A DNA stretch of 64,000 nucleotides from Anaerolineaceae bacterium (GTDB lineage Bacteria; Chloroflexota; Anaerolineae; Anaerolineales; Anaerolineaceae). Position numbers and translations under genes: made by a program. The stretch lies in the NCBI GenBank assembly GCA_016841525.1, contig JAENYZ010000006.1:62001-126000 (forward strand). Reading direction: 5' to 3'. A model generated the notes under the pieces. That model searched no databases. It worked only from the letters and a program-made list of their open reading frames with translations, and was not told the DNA's origin. Positions 27,168-35,363 of this stretch are shown here, in pieces (positions within the stretch are counted from its first letter, which is position 1; the number at the start of each line of letters is the position of its first letter).

Positions 27168-29251
27168 GTGTTTTCCCTCAACGCAACAATAAATTTGAAA
27201 ATTGGCGCTTTTTGGTCCTTTTTATTCTCATAGGGACAATTTTTGGCTTTTATATCCTGCGTTTGTTTGATATTCAAATCATCCAGGGAGAAGATTTTAT
27301 TGCACAGGCAAATAATAATCGAACCCAGGTGATCTATGAGCCTGCCATTCGAGGCACCATTTATGATCGTAATGGGTATATCCTTGCCCAAAATGTGCCT
27401 TCGTATAATGTGGTTGTTACCCCCGGTTATTTGCCTGCAGATGAGGGAGATATTCAGGATATCTTCAGAGAACTCTCAGAACTCATCGATATGCCCGTGA
27501 GCCAGGGAGATACTGATGAAGAAACGGTGCGAAATTTTACACCTTGCTACAATGATCTGGGCATTTCTCAAATTGTTTTTATTGCCACCACAAACTGGCC
27601 TTATCAATCTACAGCTTTAAAATGTGATGTTTCCCAGGATGTCGCTATGGTTGTGATGGAAAATAGCGAAGATTGGCCGGGAATTGACGTTGAGATCTCT
27701 TCTGTCAGACATTATCCAACCGGCGATTTGACATCGGAAATCATTGGATTTTTGGGTCCTGTTCCTGCTGTGCTTGAAGATTATTATTTTGATCTGGGAT
27801 TTGTTGCTAACAGGGATAAGGTTGGATATGCCGGGGTTGAACAATCACTCAATGATATTCTCGCTGGAAGAAACGGCAGAGAACTCGTCGAGGTCAATGT
27901 GGCTGGGGAGATCATAAGAACATTGGAAGAACCGGTAGAACCAACGCCAGGGCAGGACATTTACTTAACGATTGATTCCCGATTGCAATCCATTGCTCGT
28001 GAGGCACTGATAAATGAGCTTAATTATTGGAATACTTATTCCGGCAGAACAATTTCTAATAACGGCGTTGTGATTGCGATGAAGCCAAAAACCGGCGAAG
28101 TTTTAGCTTTGGTCTCCTACCCTAACTATGAAAATAATCGGATGGAAAGGATCATCCCGGGTTACTATTACGAGCAATTGAGCAACGATCCCCAGCGTCC
28201 TTTATTTAATCACGCGATATCAGCCGAACATCCCCCCGGTTCTGTTTATAAGATGACTTCTGCGCTTGGTGTTTTGAATGAAGGTGTTGTTACCCCGGAA
28301 TATGAGGTTGAGGATCCGGGGACGATTACGGTTATCCAGCGGTTTTATGAAAATGATCCGGGTGTACCGCGTCAATTTGTTTGTTGGGACCGGAATGGCC
28401 ATGGAATGGTCAACTTTCTAGAAGGGGTTGCATTTTCTTGTAATATTTACTGGCATAAAGTTGCCGGTGGATTTGGTGATGAAGTGCCGGATGGCGGCTT
28501 AGGACCCTGGTTGATGAGTGAATACGCCCAAGCGCTTGGTTACGGAACTTTAACCGGCATTGAATTGCCAGGCGAATCGGATGGACTTGTTCCTAACCCT
28601 ACATGGAAACGTTTGACAATGGGTGAAAACTGGGCGACAGGGGATACCTATACTGCGGCTATTGGCCAAGGATTTGTGCTGGCAACACCGCTGCAGGTGT
28701 TGAATTCGATTTCAACGATCGCCAACGGCGGCAAGTTGATGGATGTCACGATTGTGGATAAAGTGATCGACCAGGATGGCGAGATTATTCAGCAAATGAC
28801 ACCCACCGTTCGATGGGATATTACTGAAGATCCTGTAATAAACATGTACGATGGAAATGTCGAAACAAGTGAAACCAAGACTGTTGAACCCTGGGTGATT
28901 GAATTGGCAAACCAGGGCATGCGTTTGGTCGTGACAGAAGGCACCGCCAGTCGTTATGAGACAGATCGTCACGATGACTTGTTCAGAAACGACACCAGCA
29001 GATCAGCGGGAAAGACAGGCACGGCTGAGTATTGTGATAACGTTGCCCAGGCACAAGGCTTATGCGAGTTTGGTGCCTGGCCATCCCACGCTTGGTATGT
29101 TGGGTATGCCCCCTGGGATGATGCTGAAATCGCTGTTGTAGCATTTATTTACAATGGAACTGAAGGCGCAACTTTTTCAGCGCCTATTGTGCGACAGGTG
29201 ATTGATGCTTATTTTGAACTCAAACTCATTGACACACCTGTTCAACCATAA
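27164..29251 (+). CDS. mrdA: Penicillin-binding protein 2 (elongasome transpeptidase)
   Basis: 695 residues: an N-terminal membrane helix (about 15-35), a dimerisation domain (RGTIYDRNGYILAQN), and a class B transpeptidase domain with PPGSVYKMTSA (SxxK), FSCNIYW (SxN) and SAGKTGTAEY (KTG). It crosslinks lateral-wall peptidoglycan with RodA. A pair of Cys around the first domain (FTPCYNDLG, ALKCDVS) could form a disulfide, which would fit the thiol-redox genes upstream. ATGA overlap with mreD. Confidence 0.97.
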   Translation: MSVFPQRNNKFENWRFLVLFILIGTIFGFYILRLFDIQIIQGEDFIAQANNNRTQVIYEPAIRGTIYDRNGYILAQNVPSYNVVVTPGYLPADEGDIQDIFRELSELIDMPVSQGDTDEETVRNFTPCYNDLGISQIVFIATTNWPYQSTALKCDVSQDVAMVVMENSEDWPGIDVEISSVRHYPTGDLTSEIIGFLGPVPAVLEDYYFDLGFVANRDKVGYAGVEQSLNDILAGRNGRELVEVNVAGEIIRTLEEPVEPTPGQDIYLTIDSRLQSIAREALINELNYWNTYSGRTISNNGVVIAMKPKTGEVLALVSYPNYENNRMERIIPGYYYEQLSNDPQRPLFNHAISAEHPPGSVYKMTSALGVLNEGVVTPEYEVEDPGTITVIQRFYENDPGVPRQFVCWDRNGHGMVNFLEGVAFSCNIYWHKVAGGFGDEVPDGGLGPWLMSEYAQALGYGTLTGIELPGESDGLVPNPTWKRLTMGENWATGDTYTAAIGQGFVLATPLQVLNSISTIANGGKLMDVTIVDKVIDQDGEIIQQMTPTVRWDITEDPVINMYDGNVETSETKTVEPWVIELANQGMRLVVTEGTASRYETDRHDDLFRNDTSRSAGKTGTAEYCDNVAQAQGLCEFGAWPSHAWYVGYAPWDDAEIAVVAFIYNGTEGATFSAPIVRQVIDAYFELKLIDTPVQP

Positions 29252-29262
29252 GTTAACTTCTT

Positions 29263-30375
29263 ATGAAACAAATACGAAATATCTGGCAAAATTTTGATTT
29301 CTGGCTGTTCAGTGCGGTTCTGATCCTATCTATTTTAGGTATTGCATTGATCCGCAGCTCCATTGCTGGCAACCTTGAGCTTGTTGACCATCCACAGCGT
29401 CAAACGACTTTCCTGGCCATCAGCCTTGTAGTGCTGTTTGTTGTTGCTGCTGTTGATTACAAATACTGGATGACTCTGATACAGCCCATGTACCTTGTGA
29501 CCATGGTATTCCTGTTGTTTGTGTTCACTGCTGAAGCAAGGTTCGGTGCGGTGCGCTGGTTGGAAGTGGGACAAATTCTGATCCAGCCGGCGGAGCTGGC
29601 AAAGATTGTAATTATTCTAACCCTGGCGAATTTTTTTGCTAACAGGGATAATCGCATTCTAAAGTTTTCAACGATATTAAGAAGCGCTGTTCTTGTTGGT
29701 GGCTTATTGATTTGGATTTTCCTTCAACCAAATTTAAGCACCACGATTGTTCTTTTGGTGATTTGGGCTGCTTTTTTGTGGATTACTGGAATCAGAATTC
29801 GATATATTTTAATCGCGATTGGTTTGGTCTTATTTGTTTTGGTGATTGGTGCCCTTACAGGATTTTCTTTCTTAGAAGATTATCAAAAATTACGAATAAC
29901 AAATTTCTTATTTCCGGACCCAGACGCCCGTTATGGAGAAACCTATAATGTGGACCAGGCATTGATCACCATAGGTACGGGGGGATTATTTGGCCAGGGT
30001 TACAACCAGTCCACGCAGGTTCAATTAAGATTTTTGAAAGTAAGGCATACAGACTTTATCTTCAGCGTGCTTGCTGCTGAATTTGGTTTTGTTGGTACAG
30101 TGCTTGTCCTGCTTTTGCTGGTTGTGGTTATTGTTCGCTGTTTTAGAATTGCACAGAACGCTTCCGATACTTTTGGCGCTTTAATTGCCTATGGATTTGG
30201 TGTGTTGATATTCTTCCAATCGATTGTCAATATTGGTGTGAATATGAATGTCTTGCCTGTGACCGGCTTAACCTTACCCTTTGTAAGTTATGGGGGCAGC
30301 TCTTTGCTTTCTTTGATGCTGGGTATCGGTTTGGTCGAAAGTGTGGCTATGCGTTCGGAGAAACGAACAGAATAA
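29263..30375 (+). CDS. rodA: SEDS glycosyltransferase RodA
   Basis: 370 residues with about ten membrane helices. SEDS-family motifs include GAVRWLEVGQILIQPAELAK, the large outer loop after YQKLRI with QALITIGTGGLFGQGYNQSTQ, HTDFIFSVLAAEFG, and NIGVNMNVLPVTGLTLPFVSYGGSS (split here only by reading). It polymerises lipid II into glycan strands. RodA rather than FtsW is called because it follows mrdA by 11 bases at the end of the mre operon. Confidence 0.95.
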   Translation: MKQIRNIWQNFDFWLFSAVLILSILGIALIRSSIAGNLELVDHPQRQTTFLAISLVVLFVVAAVDYKYWMTLIQPMYLVTMVFLLFVFTAEARFGAVRWLEVGQILIQPAELAKIVIILTLANFFANRDNRILKFSTILRSAVLVGGLLIWIFLQPNLSTTIVLLVIWAAFLWITGIRIRYILIAIGLVLFVLVIGALTGFSFLEDYQKLRITNFLFPDPDARYGETYNVDQALITIGTGGLFGQGYNQSTQVQLRFLKVRHTDFIFSVLAAEFGFVGTVLVLLLLVVVIVRCFRIAQNASDTFGALIAYGFGVLIFFQSIVNIGVNMNVLPVTGLTLPFVSYGGSSLLSLMLGIGLVESVAMRSEKRTE

Positions 30376-30729
30376 ATTATCTCTGTCCTTCCTTAATTTT
30401 ATTCACATGCATTTGATTGAAATAACAAAATTGGCCTAAATATTTACATAAATATTGGTTCCCAATGCCAGTTCGACCCTAAACGATCAATAATTTCCTG
30501 GATAGGTGATATTCTCTCAAAAGTCTGTGGATTCTGAAGCGCCGCTATGTAAACATGGCAGGATCACACTTTCTAAACCATTTGCTGGGACTTAAGGTGT
30601 TGACTGCAGTGAAAAATTTTCTCCTTTTTCTCTTTATTTGAATTTTACCTTGCTGGAAATTGATTTTAAAATTTTATTTGAAATGCGTGTTGTTTCTAAG
30701 AATGGCTTATTAAAACCAGTGGTTTCCTC
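30376..30729. other. Intergenic stretch with a possible short gene remnant
   Basis: AT-rich sequence between rodA and the tRNA promoter. No intact gene is seen. On the minus strand, 30444-30563 is an open, protein-like tail of about 39 codons that includes HVYIAALQNPQTFE and ends with WHWEPIFM and a stop, but it has no start and a stop lies just upstream. It may be the decayed end of a gene or chance. Confidence 0.4.
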
Positions 30730-30758
30730 TTGATACTTTTAATCGGATTTGGTAAAAT
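30730..30758 (+). promoter_or_regulatory. Sigma-70-type promoter for tRNA-Gln
   Basis: TTGATA (30730-30735), a 17-base spacer and TAAAAT (30753-30758), placing the start about 10 bases before the mature tRNA end at 30777. Confidence 0.75.
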
Positions 30759-30776
30759 ATAGCCCAATTAAGTTAT

Positions 30777-30847
30777 TGGGGGTTCGTCTAACGGCAGGAC
30801 AGCAGACTCTGAATCTGTATATGGAGGTTCGAATCCTTCACCCCCAG
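30777..30847 (+). tRNA. tRNA-Gln (anticodon CUG)
   Basis: A full cloverleaf can be drawn over 71 bases. The acceptor stem pairs TGGGGGT with ACCCCCA and G is the discriminator. The D arm is GTCT...GGAC. The anticodon stem is GCAGA/TCTGT with loop CTCTGAA, giving anticodon CTG. The T arm is GGAGG/CCTTC around TTCGAAT. U1-A72 is typical of tRNA-Gln. CCA is not encoded. Confidence 0.95.
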
Positions 30848-30850
30848 CTA

Positions 30851-30875
30851 AAAAGCCCAATTTTGGGCTTTTTTG
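30851..30875. terminator. Bidirectional intrinsic terminator after tRNA-Gln
   Basis: Stem AAAAGCCCAA / TTGGGCTTTT with a two-base loop, followed by further T residues. It serves the tRNA on the plus strand and the convergent methyltransferase on the minus strand. Confidence 0.85.
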
Positions 30876-30891
30876 TTTAATTTTCAAGCAA

Positions 30892-31656
30892 TTATTTTTT
30901 TCCTGTAATCATTTTCAAAACGATATCATTTTCAAATACAAAATTTTCCCCATCCCTGGTGTTCAGCTTGTTATTGATTTTCTTGATGCCAACCTGATAT
31001 TCAGTATCACTTAACATTGCCAATTGAGAGCATGCATTTTTCTCGAGGAATGAATGTTGAAGAACTTTTCTACCAAATTTTGGATCGTGGATCATTTCAA
31101 CATCCTCAATATCCAGAATTTTGAAGCCGATTTGTGCTAACCACTTTTCAAGCTGCATTTGTGTTGGGAACCTCGTGATATCACGTTCGAAGGTGCCTTC
31201 AAAAAATTCGTAAACATACCATTTGTTTCGTCTGTCTGTCGGGTCCATACCAATGATTGAGAGCCTGCCATTTTCGGTCAATACGCGGTACGCTTCTTTA
31301 AGGAAGGCTATTTGATTAGAAAAGTGGTGTACAGCATTAACAACAAAAATGAAATCGAATGAATTGTCTAAGAAAGGCAAATGTTCAGCCATGGACTGGG
31401 TGAGGTATATGTTATCGGGATGCTGCGATTTTTTAAGCATGTTGAAAGAGGAATCAACCCCAAAGAATGAAATCCCTTGATCTGCTCTCAAAGCTTTTAG
31501 CCAATGGCTTGTGCCGCAGCCAACCTCCAGAACCTTATGATGGTGTTCTTCGCTTAGAATGCGTCTGAGAGCCTTGAGCGTGCCTGGATACATGTTCCCA
31601 ATGTAACGCTGGTTATAAGTGCTGGCTATTTCTTCGTAATTAGTGTTTTTTTGCAT
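30892..31656 (-). CDS. Class I SAM-dependent methyltransferase
   Basis: 254 residues. Motif I is VLEVGCGTSHWLKAL, followed by FFGVDSSFNML, an acidic turn, and DFIFVVNAVHHFSN with LKEAYRVLTENGRLSIIG, a Rossmann-like methyltransferase of the UbiE/type 11 kind. The C-terminal ~90 residues are variable and would define the substrate, which I cannot infer. It is divergent from the spermidine synthase-like gene and ends at the shared tRNA terminator. Confidence 0.85.
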   Translation of the reverse strand: MQKNTNYEEIASTYNQRYIGNMYPGTLKALRRILSEEHHHKVLEVGCGTSHWLKALRADQGISFFGVDSSFNMLKKSQHPDNIYLTQSMAEHLPFLDNSFDFIFVVNAVHHFSNQIAFLKEAYRVLTENGRLSIIGMDPTDRRNKWYVYEFFEGTFERDITRFPTQMQLEKWLAQIGFKILDIEDVEMIHDPKFGRKVLQHSFLEKNACSQLAMLSDTEYQVGIKKINNKLNTRDGENFVFENDIVLKMITGKK

Positions 31657-31699
31657 TTTTCAGAATAAGTGGTTGGTTTAAGGTATAACTATTGTCAAT

Positions 31700-31705
31700 T
31701 ATAAT
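31700..31705 (+). promoter_or_regulatory. Possible -10 box before the spermidine synthase-like gene
   Basis: TATAAT 36 bases before the ATG at 31741. The -35 position (TTTAAG at 17 bases) is mediocre. The divergent gap is 84 bases long. Confidence 0.4.
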
Positions 31706-31740
31706 TTCTGTTTTGAGCGTTTTGAGATTAGTTAAATTAT

Positions 31741-33294
31741 ATGAAAAAGTATTATCTTTTTATCACCGTGTTCTTTTCAGGAATGACCGCCCTGGCTGTG
31801 GAGATGTCCGCATCCCGGTTAATTGGCAATGTTTACGGGAGCAGCAATCTCGTCTGGGCAAGTGTCATTGGACTGATATTAATTTATCTCGCTGTTGGCT
31901 ATTGGGTAGGTGGAAAACTGGCGGATAAATATCCGAATTTTCATTTCTTTTACAAATTACTGATGTGGGCAAGCCTTGCCATTGCGCTCGTTCCCATGGC
32001 TTCACGGCCAATTTTAAGACTGACGGCGAATGCCTTTGACCGCTATCAAGTTTCAATACTTGCAGGATCCTTTGTCACTATATTAATTCTTTTTATCGTT
32101 CCTGTGATATTGCTTGGGATGGTTTCACCTTTTGCGTTGAAACTTGCTTTAAGAGAAAAGGATTCGGTCGGAAGGACAGCTGGTTTGTTATCAGCAATTT
32201 CAACCCTTGGCTCTTTCATCGGCACTTTTTTGCCCGTATTAATTTTGGTTCCTCTAATTGGCACCTACCGCACCTTTCTATTTTTCAGCAGTGTATTAAT
32301 GCTGGTATCGACAGTTGGATTCTTGATCTATGTTGGATTTAATAAATGGCTCAAGTTTAGCTGGATGCCTGGCCTTTTAGTAATTTTGTGGATTTTCGGT
32401 GTGAGGGGGGCGGATAAGGCGACTGAAAATTTGGTTTATGAAACGGAGTCTTCTTATAATTACATTCAGGTGATTGAATCAGATGGATTTCGCTATTTGC
32501 GGTTGAATGATGGGCAGGGCATGCATTCTGTTTATCATCCGACCCAATTGAATTATTATGGACCTTGGTCACAAGTGCTTGCTGCGCCTTATTTCAATAC
32601 TTATCCACACTCGCCGGAGTCGGTAAATCGCATCGCCCTTGTTGGCCTGGCAGCCGGTACGACAGCCAGGCAAGCCAATGCTGTCTATGACAACATCGAA
32701 ATTGATGGGTTTGAAATTGACCCTAAGATAGTGCAGGTAGGGAAGCGGTATTTTGAAATGGGGCAGTCCAATTTAAACATTTTTATCCAGGACGGCCGCT
32801 GGGGGTTGGCACATTCTCCATACAGCTATGACATTATCAGTGTTGATGCCTATCGACCGCCGTATATCCCCTGGCATATGACCACAATTGAATTTTTCGA
32901 GATTGTGCATCAGCACTTAACGGATGACGGTGTGATGGTAATCAATATTGGTAGAAGTCCTTTAGATAGAACACTGGTTAATGACCTTGGGACAACTGTT
33001 GAACAGGTTTTTGCCAGCACCTTTATTATGGATATCCCCGAATCATTCAATACCATGCTTTTTGCGACAAAACAGCCTGGAAGTTGGGACAATTTTATCC
33101 AGAATTATTCGATATTGGCAGAGACTTCAAGCCCATCCTTATTACTTGAAGTGATGACAAAGACTTACATGAATAAAATGCCGCCAATTGATTACACACA
33201 GGTTTATACTGATGATCGTGCGCCAATTGAGTGGTTAACAAATAAGATTGTCGTTGATTTTGTCCTATCTGGTGGAGCGAAAGAATTGCAATGA
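31741..33294 (+). CDS. Membrane-fused spermidine synthase-like protein
   Basis: 517 residues. The N-terminal ~210 residues form seven or so membrane helices beginning FFSGMTALAVEMSASRLIG, a common fused-transporter-like domain. The C-terminal half is a spermidine synthase fold: YLRLNDGQGMHSVYHP, VALVGLAAGT-like nucleotide loop (IALVGLAAGTTARQA), IDGFEIDPKIVQVG and ISVDAYRPPYIPWHMTT. Such proteins are frequent in Chloroflexi; whether they make polyamines is unproven. The substrate-binding Asp region (VDAYRPPYIP) differs from true SpeE (typically DSTDP). The stop overlaps the next gene by four bases. Confidence 0.85.
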   Translation: MKKYYLFITVFFSGMTALAVEMSASRLIGNVYGSSNLVWASVIGLILIYLAVGYWVGGKLADKYPNFHFFYKLLMWASLAIALVPMASRPILRLTANAFDRYQVSILAGSFVTILILFIVPVILLGMVSPFALKLALREKDSVGRTAGLLSAISTLGSFIGTFLPVLILVPLIGTYRTFLFFSSVLMLVSTVGFLIYVGFNKWLKFSWMPGLLVILWIFGVRGADKATENLVYETESSYNYIQVIESDGFRYLRLNDGQGMHSVYHPTQLNYYGPWSQVLAAPYFNTYPHSPESVNRIALVGLAAGTTARQANAVYDNIEIDGFEIDPKIVQVGKRYFEMGQSNLNIFIQDGRWGLAHSPYSYDIISVDAYRPPYIPWHMTTIEFFEIVHQHLTDDGVMVINIGRSPLDRTLVNDLGTTVEQVFASTFIMDIPESFNTMLFATKQPGSWDNFIQNYSILAETSSPSLLLEVMTKTYMNKMPPIDYTQVYTDDRAPIEWLTNKIVVDFVLSGGAKELQ

Positions 33295-33971
33295 ATTATC
33301 AAGCCTGGTATTTGAAAACCTCCAAATGGTTGATTTCGGTATTAACACCATTTGTGATCCTGATGATTTCTGTCAGGATATTAATTACACCGCTTTTTGC
33401 TAAAATAGAATATAAACTGCCGGGTTTCCCTGAAGATCCTTATGGATTTTCAATACAGGATCGCTTGAGGTGGTCTGAACCCTCGATACGTTATCTGGTC
33501 AATAATGAAGATATAGATTACCTGGAAGTGCTTGCATTTGATGATGGTGAACCCATTTTCAATGACAGGGAGTTAAGTCATATGGTAGATGTTAAGGGGG
33601 TTGTTACGGGTATGCGGGTGGCTTTGGCGATATTTTTGATTCTTTTAGTTTTTTGTATCTGGGTCTTGTTGAAAAATGAGCGCCGAGATCTAATACACGC
33701 AGCTTTTTACCAAGGTGGATGGGGACTATTAGGCTTGATTGCTTCTATTTTGCTGCTGGTTGCGATCAGTTTCAATCAATTGTTCACATGGTTCCATCAA
33801 ATCTTTTTTTCGGACGGGACATGGCAGTTTTACACATCTGACACCTTAATACGATTATTCCCAATGCGTTTTTGGCGAGATGCATTTATCTTTGTTGGTG
33901 TATTAAGTTTGATCATTGCTGGCATGGTGATTATAATAACCAGGAAGCATTTACGATTAAAAGCAAAATAA
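33291..33971 (+). CDS. DUF1461 (TIGR01906-type) membrane protein
   Basis: 226 residues with four membrane helices. An outward loop after helix 1 contains YGFSIQDRLRWSEPSIRYL and ends in DRELSHMVDVKGVV, the characteristic pattern of the DUF1461 family. Function unknown. The ATG overlaps the stop of the spermidine synthase-like gene (ATGA at 33291-33294), so the two are translationally coupled, hinting at a shared membrane process. Confidence 0.85.
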   Translation: MNYQAWYLKTSKWLISVLTPFVILMISVRILITPLFAKIEYKLPGFPEDPYGFSIQDRLRWSEPSIRYLVNNEDIDYLEVLAFDDGEPIFNDRELSHMVDVKGVVTGMRVALAIFLILLVFCIWVLLKNERRDLIHAAFYQGGWGLLGLIASILLLVAISFNQLFTWFHQIFFSDGTWQFYTSDTLIRLFPMRFWRDAFIFVGVLSLIIAGMVIIITRKHLRLKAK

Positions 33972-33994
33972 TTATTTATATGAATTTCAGTAAT

Positions 33995-34027
33995 AAAAAA
34001 AAGGCGATCCGAGCGGATCGCCTTTTT
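33995..34027. terminator. Bidirectional intrinsic terminator
   Basis: Perfect eight-base stem GGCGATCC / GGATCGCC (34003-34010 and 34015-34022), loop GAGC, flanked by A8 and T5. It closes the DUF1461 gene on plus and the ABC ATPase gene on minus. Confidence 0.92.
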
Positions 34028-34057
34028 GTCATAGATTTTGTGAGTTCTTATTTATTC

Positions 34058-35170
34058 TTAGCGGATTGCAACAGGGTTGTCAGGATCTGCTACCGGGTCA
34101 AATATGTGCATATTGTCCATGTTGAAGGTGACTGTTATTTTATCGCCCATTTCAACGCGTGTGCGGGGGTCTACACGGGCAACGAAGTTGTGGTCGCCAC
34201 TAACGAGGTAGAGGAAGATCTCATTACCCATTAACTCGGTGACGTCCACATCTACTTCAACTTCTTCCGCAATGATGGAAGGCGGTGCATATTCAGGATT
34301 GTGAATATCTTCAGGTCGGATACCGAAAATAATCTCCTGGCCCACCAATCTTTCGTAAAGCTCTTTACGATTTTCTGGAACTTTGACCTTGAAGCTTCCA
34401 AGATCAACGATCATTTCATCACCTTCTTTGGTGAATTTTCCGTTGAAGAAGTTCATGGATGGGGAGCCAATGAATCCGGCGACGAACATATTGTCAGGAT
34501 AGTCATACAATTGCTGCGGTGTGTCAACCTGCTGTAATATGCCTTTGTTGATCACGGCAATCCTGGTAGCCATGGTCATAGCCTCAGTTTGGTCGTGGGT
34601 CACATAGATAAAGGTGGTGTTGAGGCGTTGATGCAGTTTGCTGATCTGAGCACGTGTCTGAACGCGTAATTTTGCATCCAGGTTTGAAAGGGGCTCATCA
34701 AAGAGGAACACTTTTGGCTCGCGAACGATAGCACGACCAAGCGCAACACGCTGTCGTTGACCACCTGAGAGTTCTCTTGGTTTACGCTGCAATAACTGGC
34801 CAATGCCAAGGATTTCTGCTGCGTCTTCCACACGTTTCTGAATCTCCTCTTTGGGGAGTTTCCTCAGCTTAAGACCAAATGCCATATTGTCATAAACTGT
34901 CATGTGGGGGTAGAGGGCGTAGCTCTGAAATACCATTGCAATATCCCGGTCTTTTGGGGCTACGTCGTTGACGACCTGGTCGCCAATCCTTACTTCACCG
35001 TCGGTGATATCTTCCAATCCAGCGAGACAACGTAAAGCTGTTGTTTTACCGCAGCCGGATGGTCCGACGAGCACAAGAAATTCCCTGTCTTCAATATCCA
35101 GGTTAACATCATTGAGCGCGACGAAATCACCAAACTTCTTCCATACATGATCGTACGTTACACTTGCCAT
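34058..35170 (-). CDS. ugpC: UgpC/MalK-type sugar ABC transporter ATPase
   Basis: 370 residues. Walker A GPSGCGKTT (36-44), Q-loop MVFQSYALYPHMTVYDN, signature LSGGQRQRVALGRA, Walker B VFLFDEPLSNLDAKLR and the H-loop TFIYVTHDQTEAMTMA are all intact. A ~130-residue C-terminal TOBE-like regulatory region (GIRPEDI) follows, as in MalK/UgpC/MsmK. No permease or binding-protein gene is nearby, so it probably serves several carbohydrate importers encoded elsewhere. AGGAGG precedes the ATG, and an extended -10 is found at 35208-35216. Confidence 0.93.
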   Translation of the reverse strand: MASVTYDHVWKKFGDFVALNDVNLDIEDREFLVLVGPSGCGKTTALRCLAGLEDITDGEVRIGDQVVNDVAPKDRDIAMVFQSYALYPHMTVYDNMAFGLKLRKLPKEEIQKRVEDAAEILGIGQLLQRKPRELSGGQRQRVALGRAIVREPKVFLFDEPLSNLDAKLRVQTRAQISKLHQRLNTTFIYVTHDQTEAMTMATRIAVINKGILQQVDTPQQLYDYPDNMFVAGFIGSPSMNFFNGKFTKEGDEMIVDLGSFKVKVPENRKELYERLVGQEIIFGIRPEDIHNPEYAPPSIIAEEVEVDVDVTELMGNEIFLYLVSGDHNFVARVDPRTRVEMGDKITVTFNMDNMHIFDPVADPDNPVAIR

Positions 35171-35207
35171 AATTTTGTTCCTCCTATCTAAAAAGTTTAG
35201 TGAGAAA

Positions 35208-35216
35208 ATTATACCA
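35208..35216 (-). promoter_or_regulatory. Extended -10 promoter for the ABC ATPase gene
   Basis: On the minus strand TGG followed by TATAAT, 38 bases upstream of the ATG at 35170. The best -35 candidate (TTGACT) is 26 bases away, so the extended -10 is the main evidence. Confidence 0.5.
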
Positions 35217-35310
35217 TGATTAAAAACGATTTTTCAAAAAGTCAAGAGGGAATTTTAAGGAAATTTTGATTAATCATTGGAATAAATTCGTCAAATTAAC
35301 TTTAAAAAAA

Positions 35311-35344
35311 CAAAAAAGCACCAGCAGGTCCTTTTACTGGTGCT
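35311..35344 (-). terminator. Intrinsic terminator after the FGGY kinase
   Basis: Stem AGCACCAG / CTGGTGCT (35317-35324 and 35337-35344). Read on the minus strand it is followed by six T residues. It lies 20 bases after the kinase stop and would end the whole ATPase-kinase transcript. Confidence 0.85.
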
Positions 35345-35363
35345 GAATTTGAGATTTGCTTAG

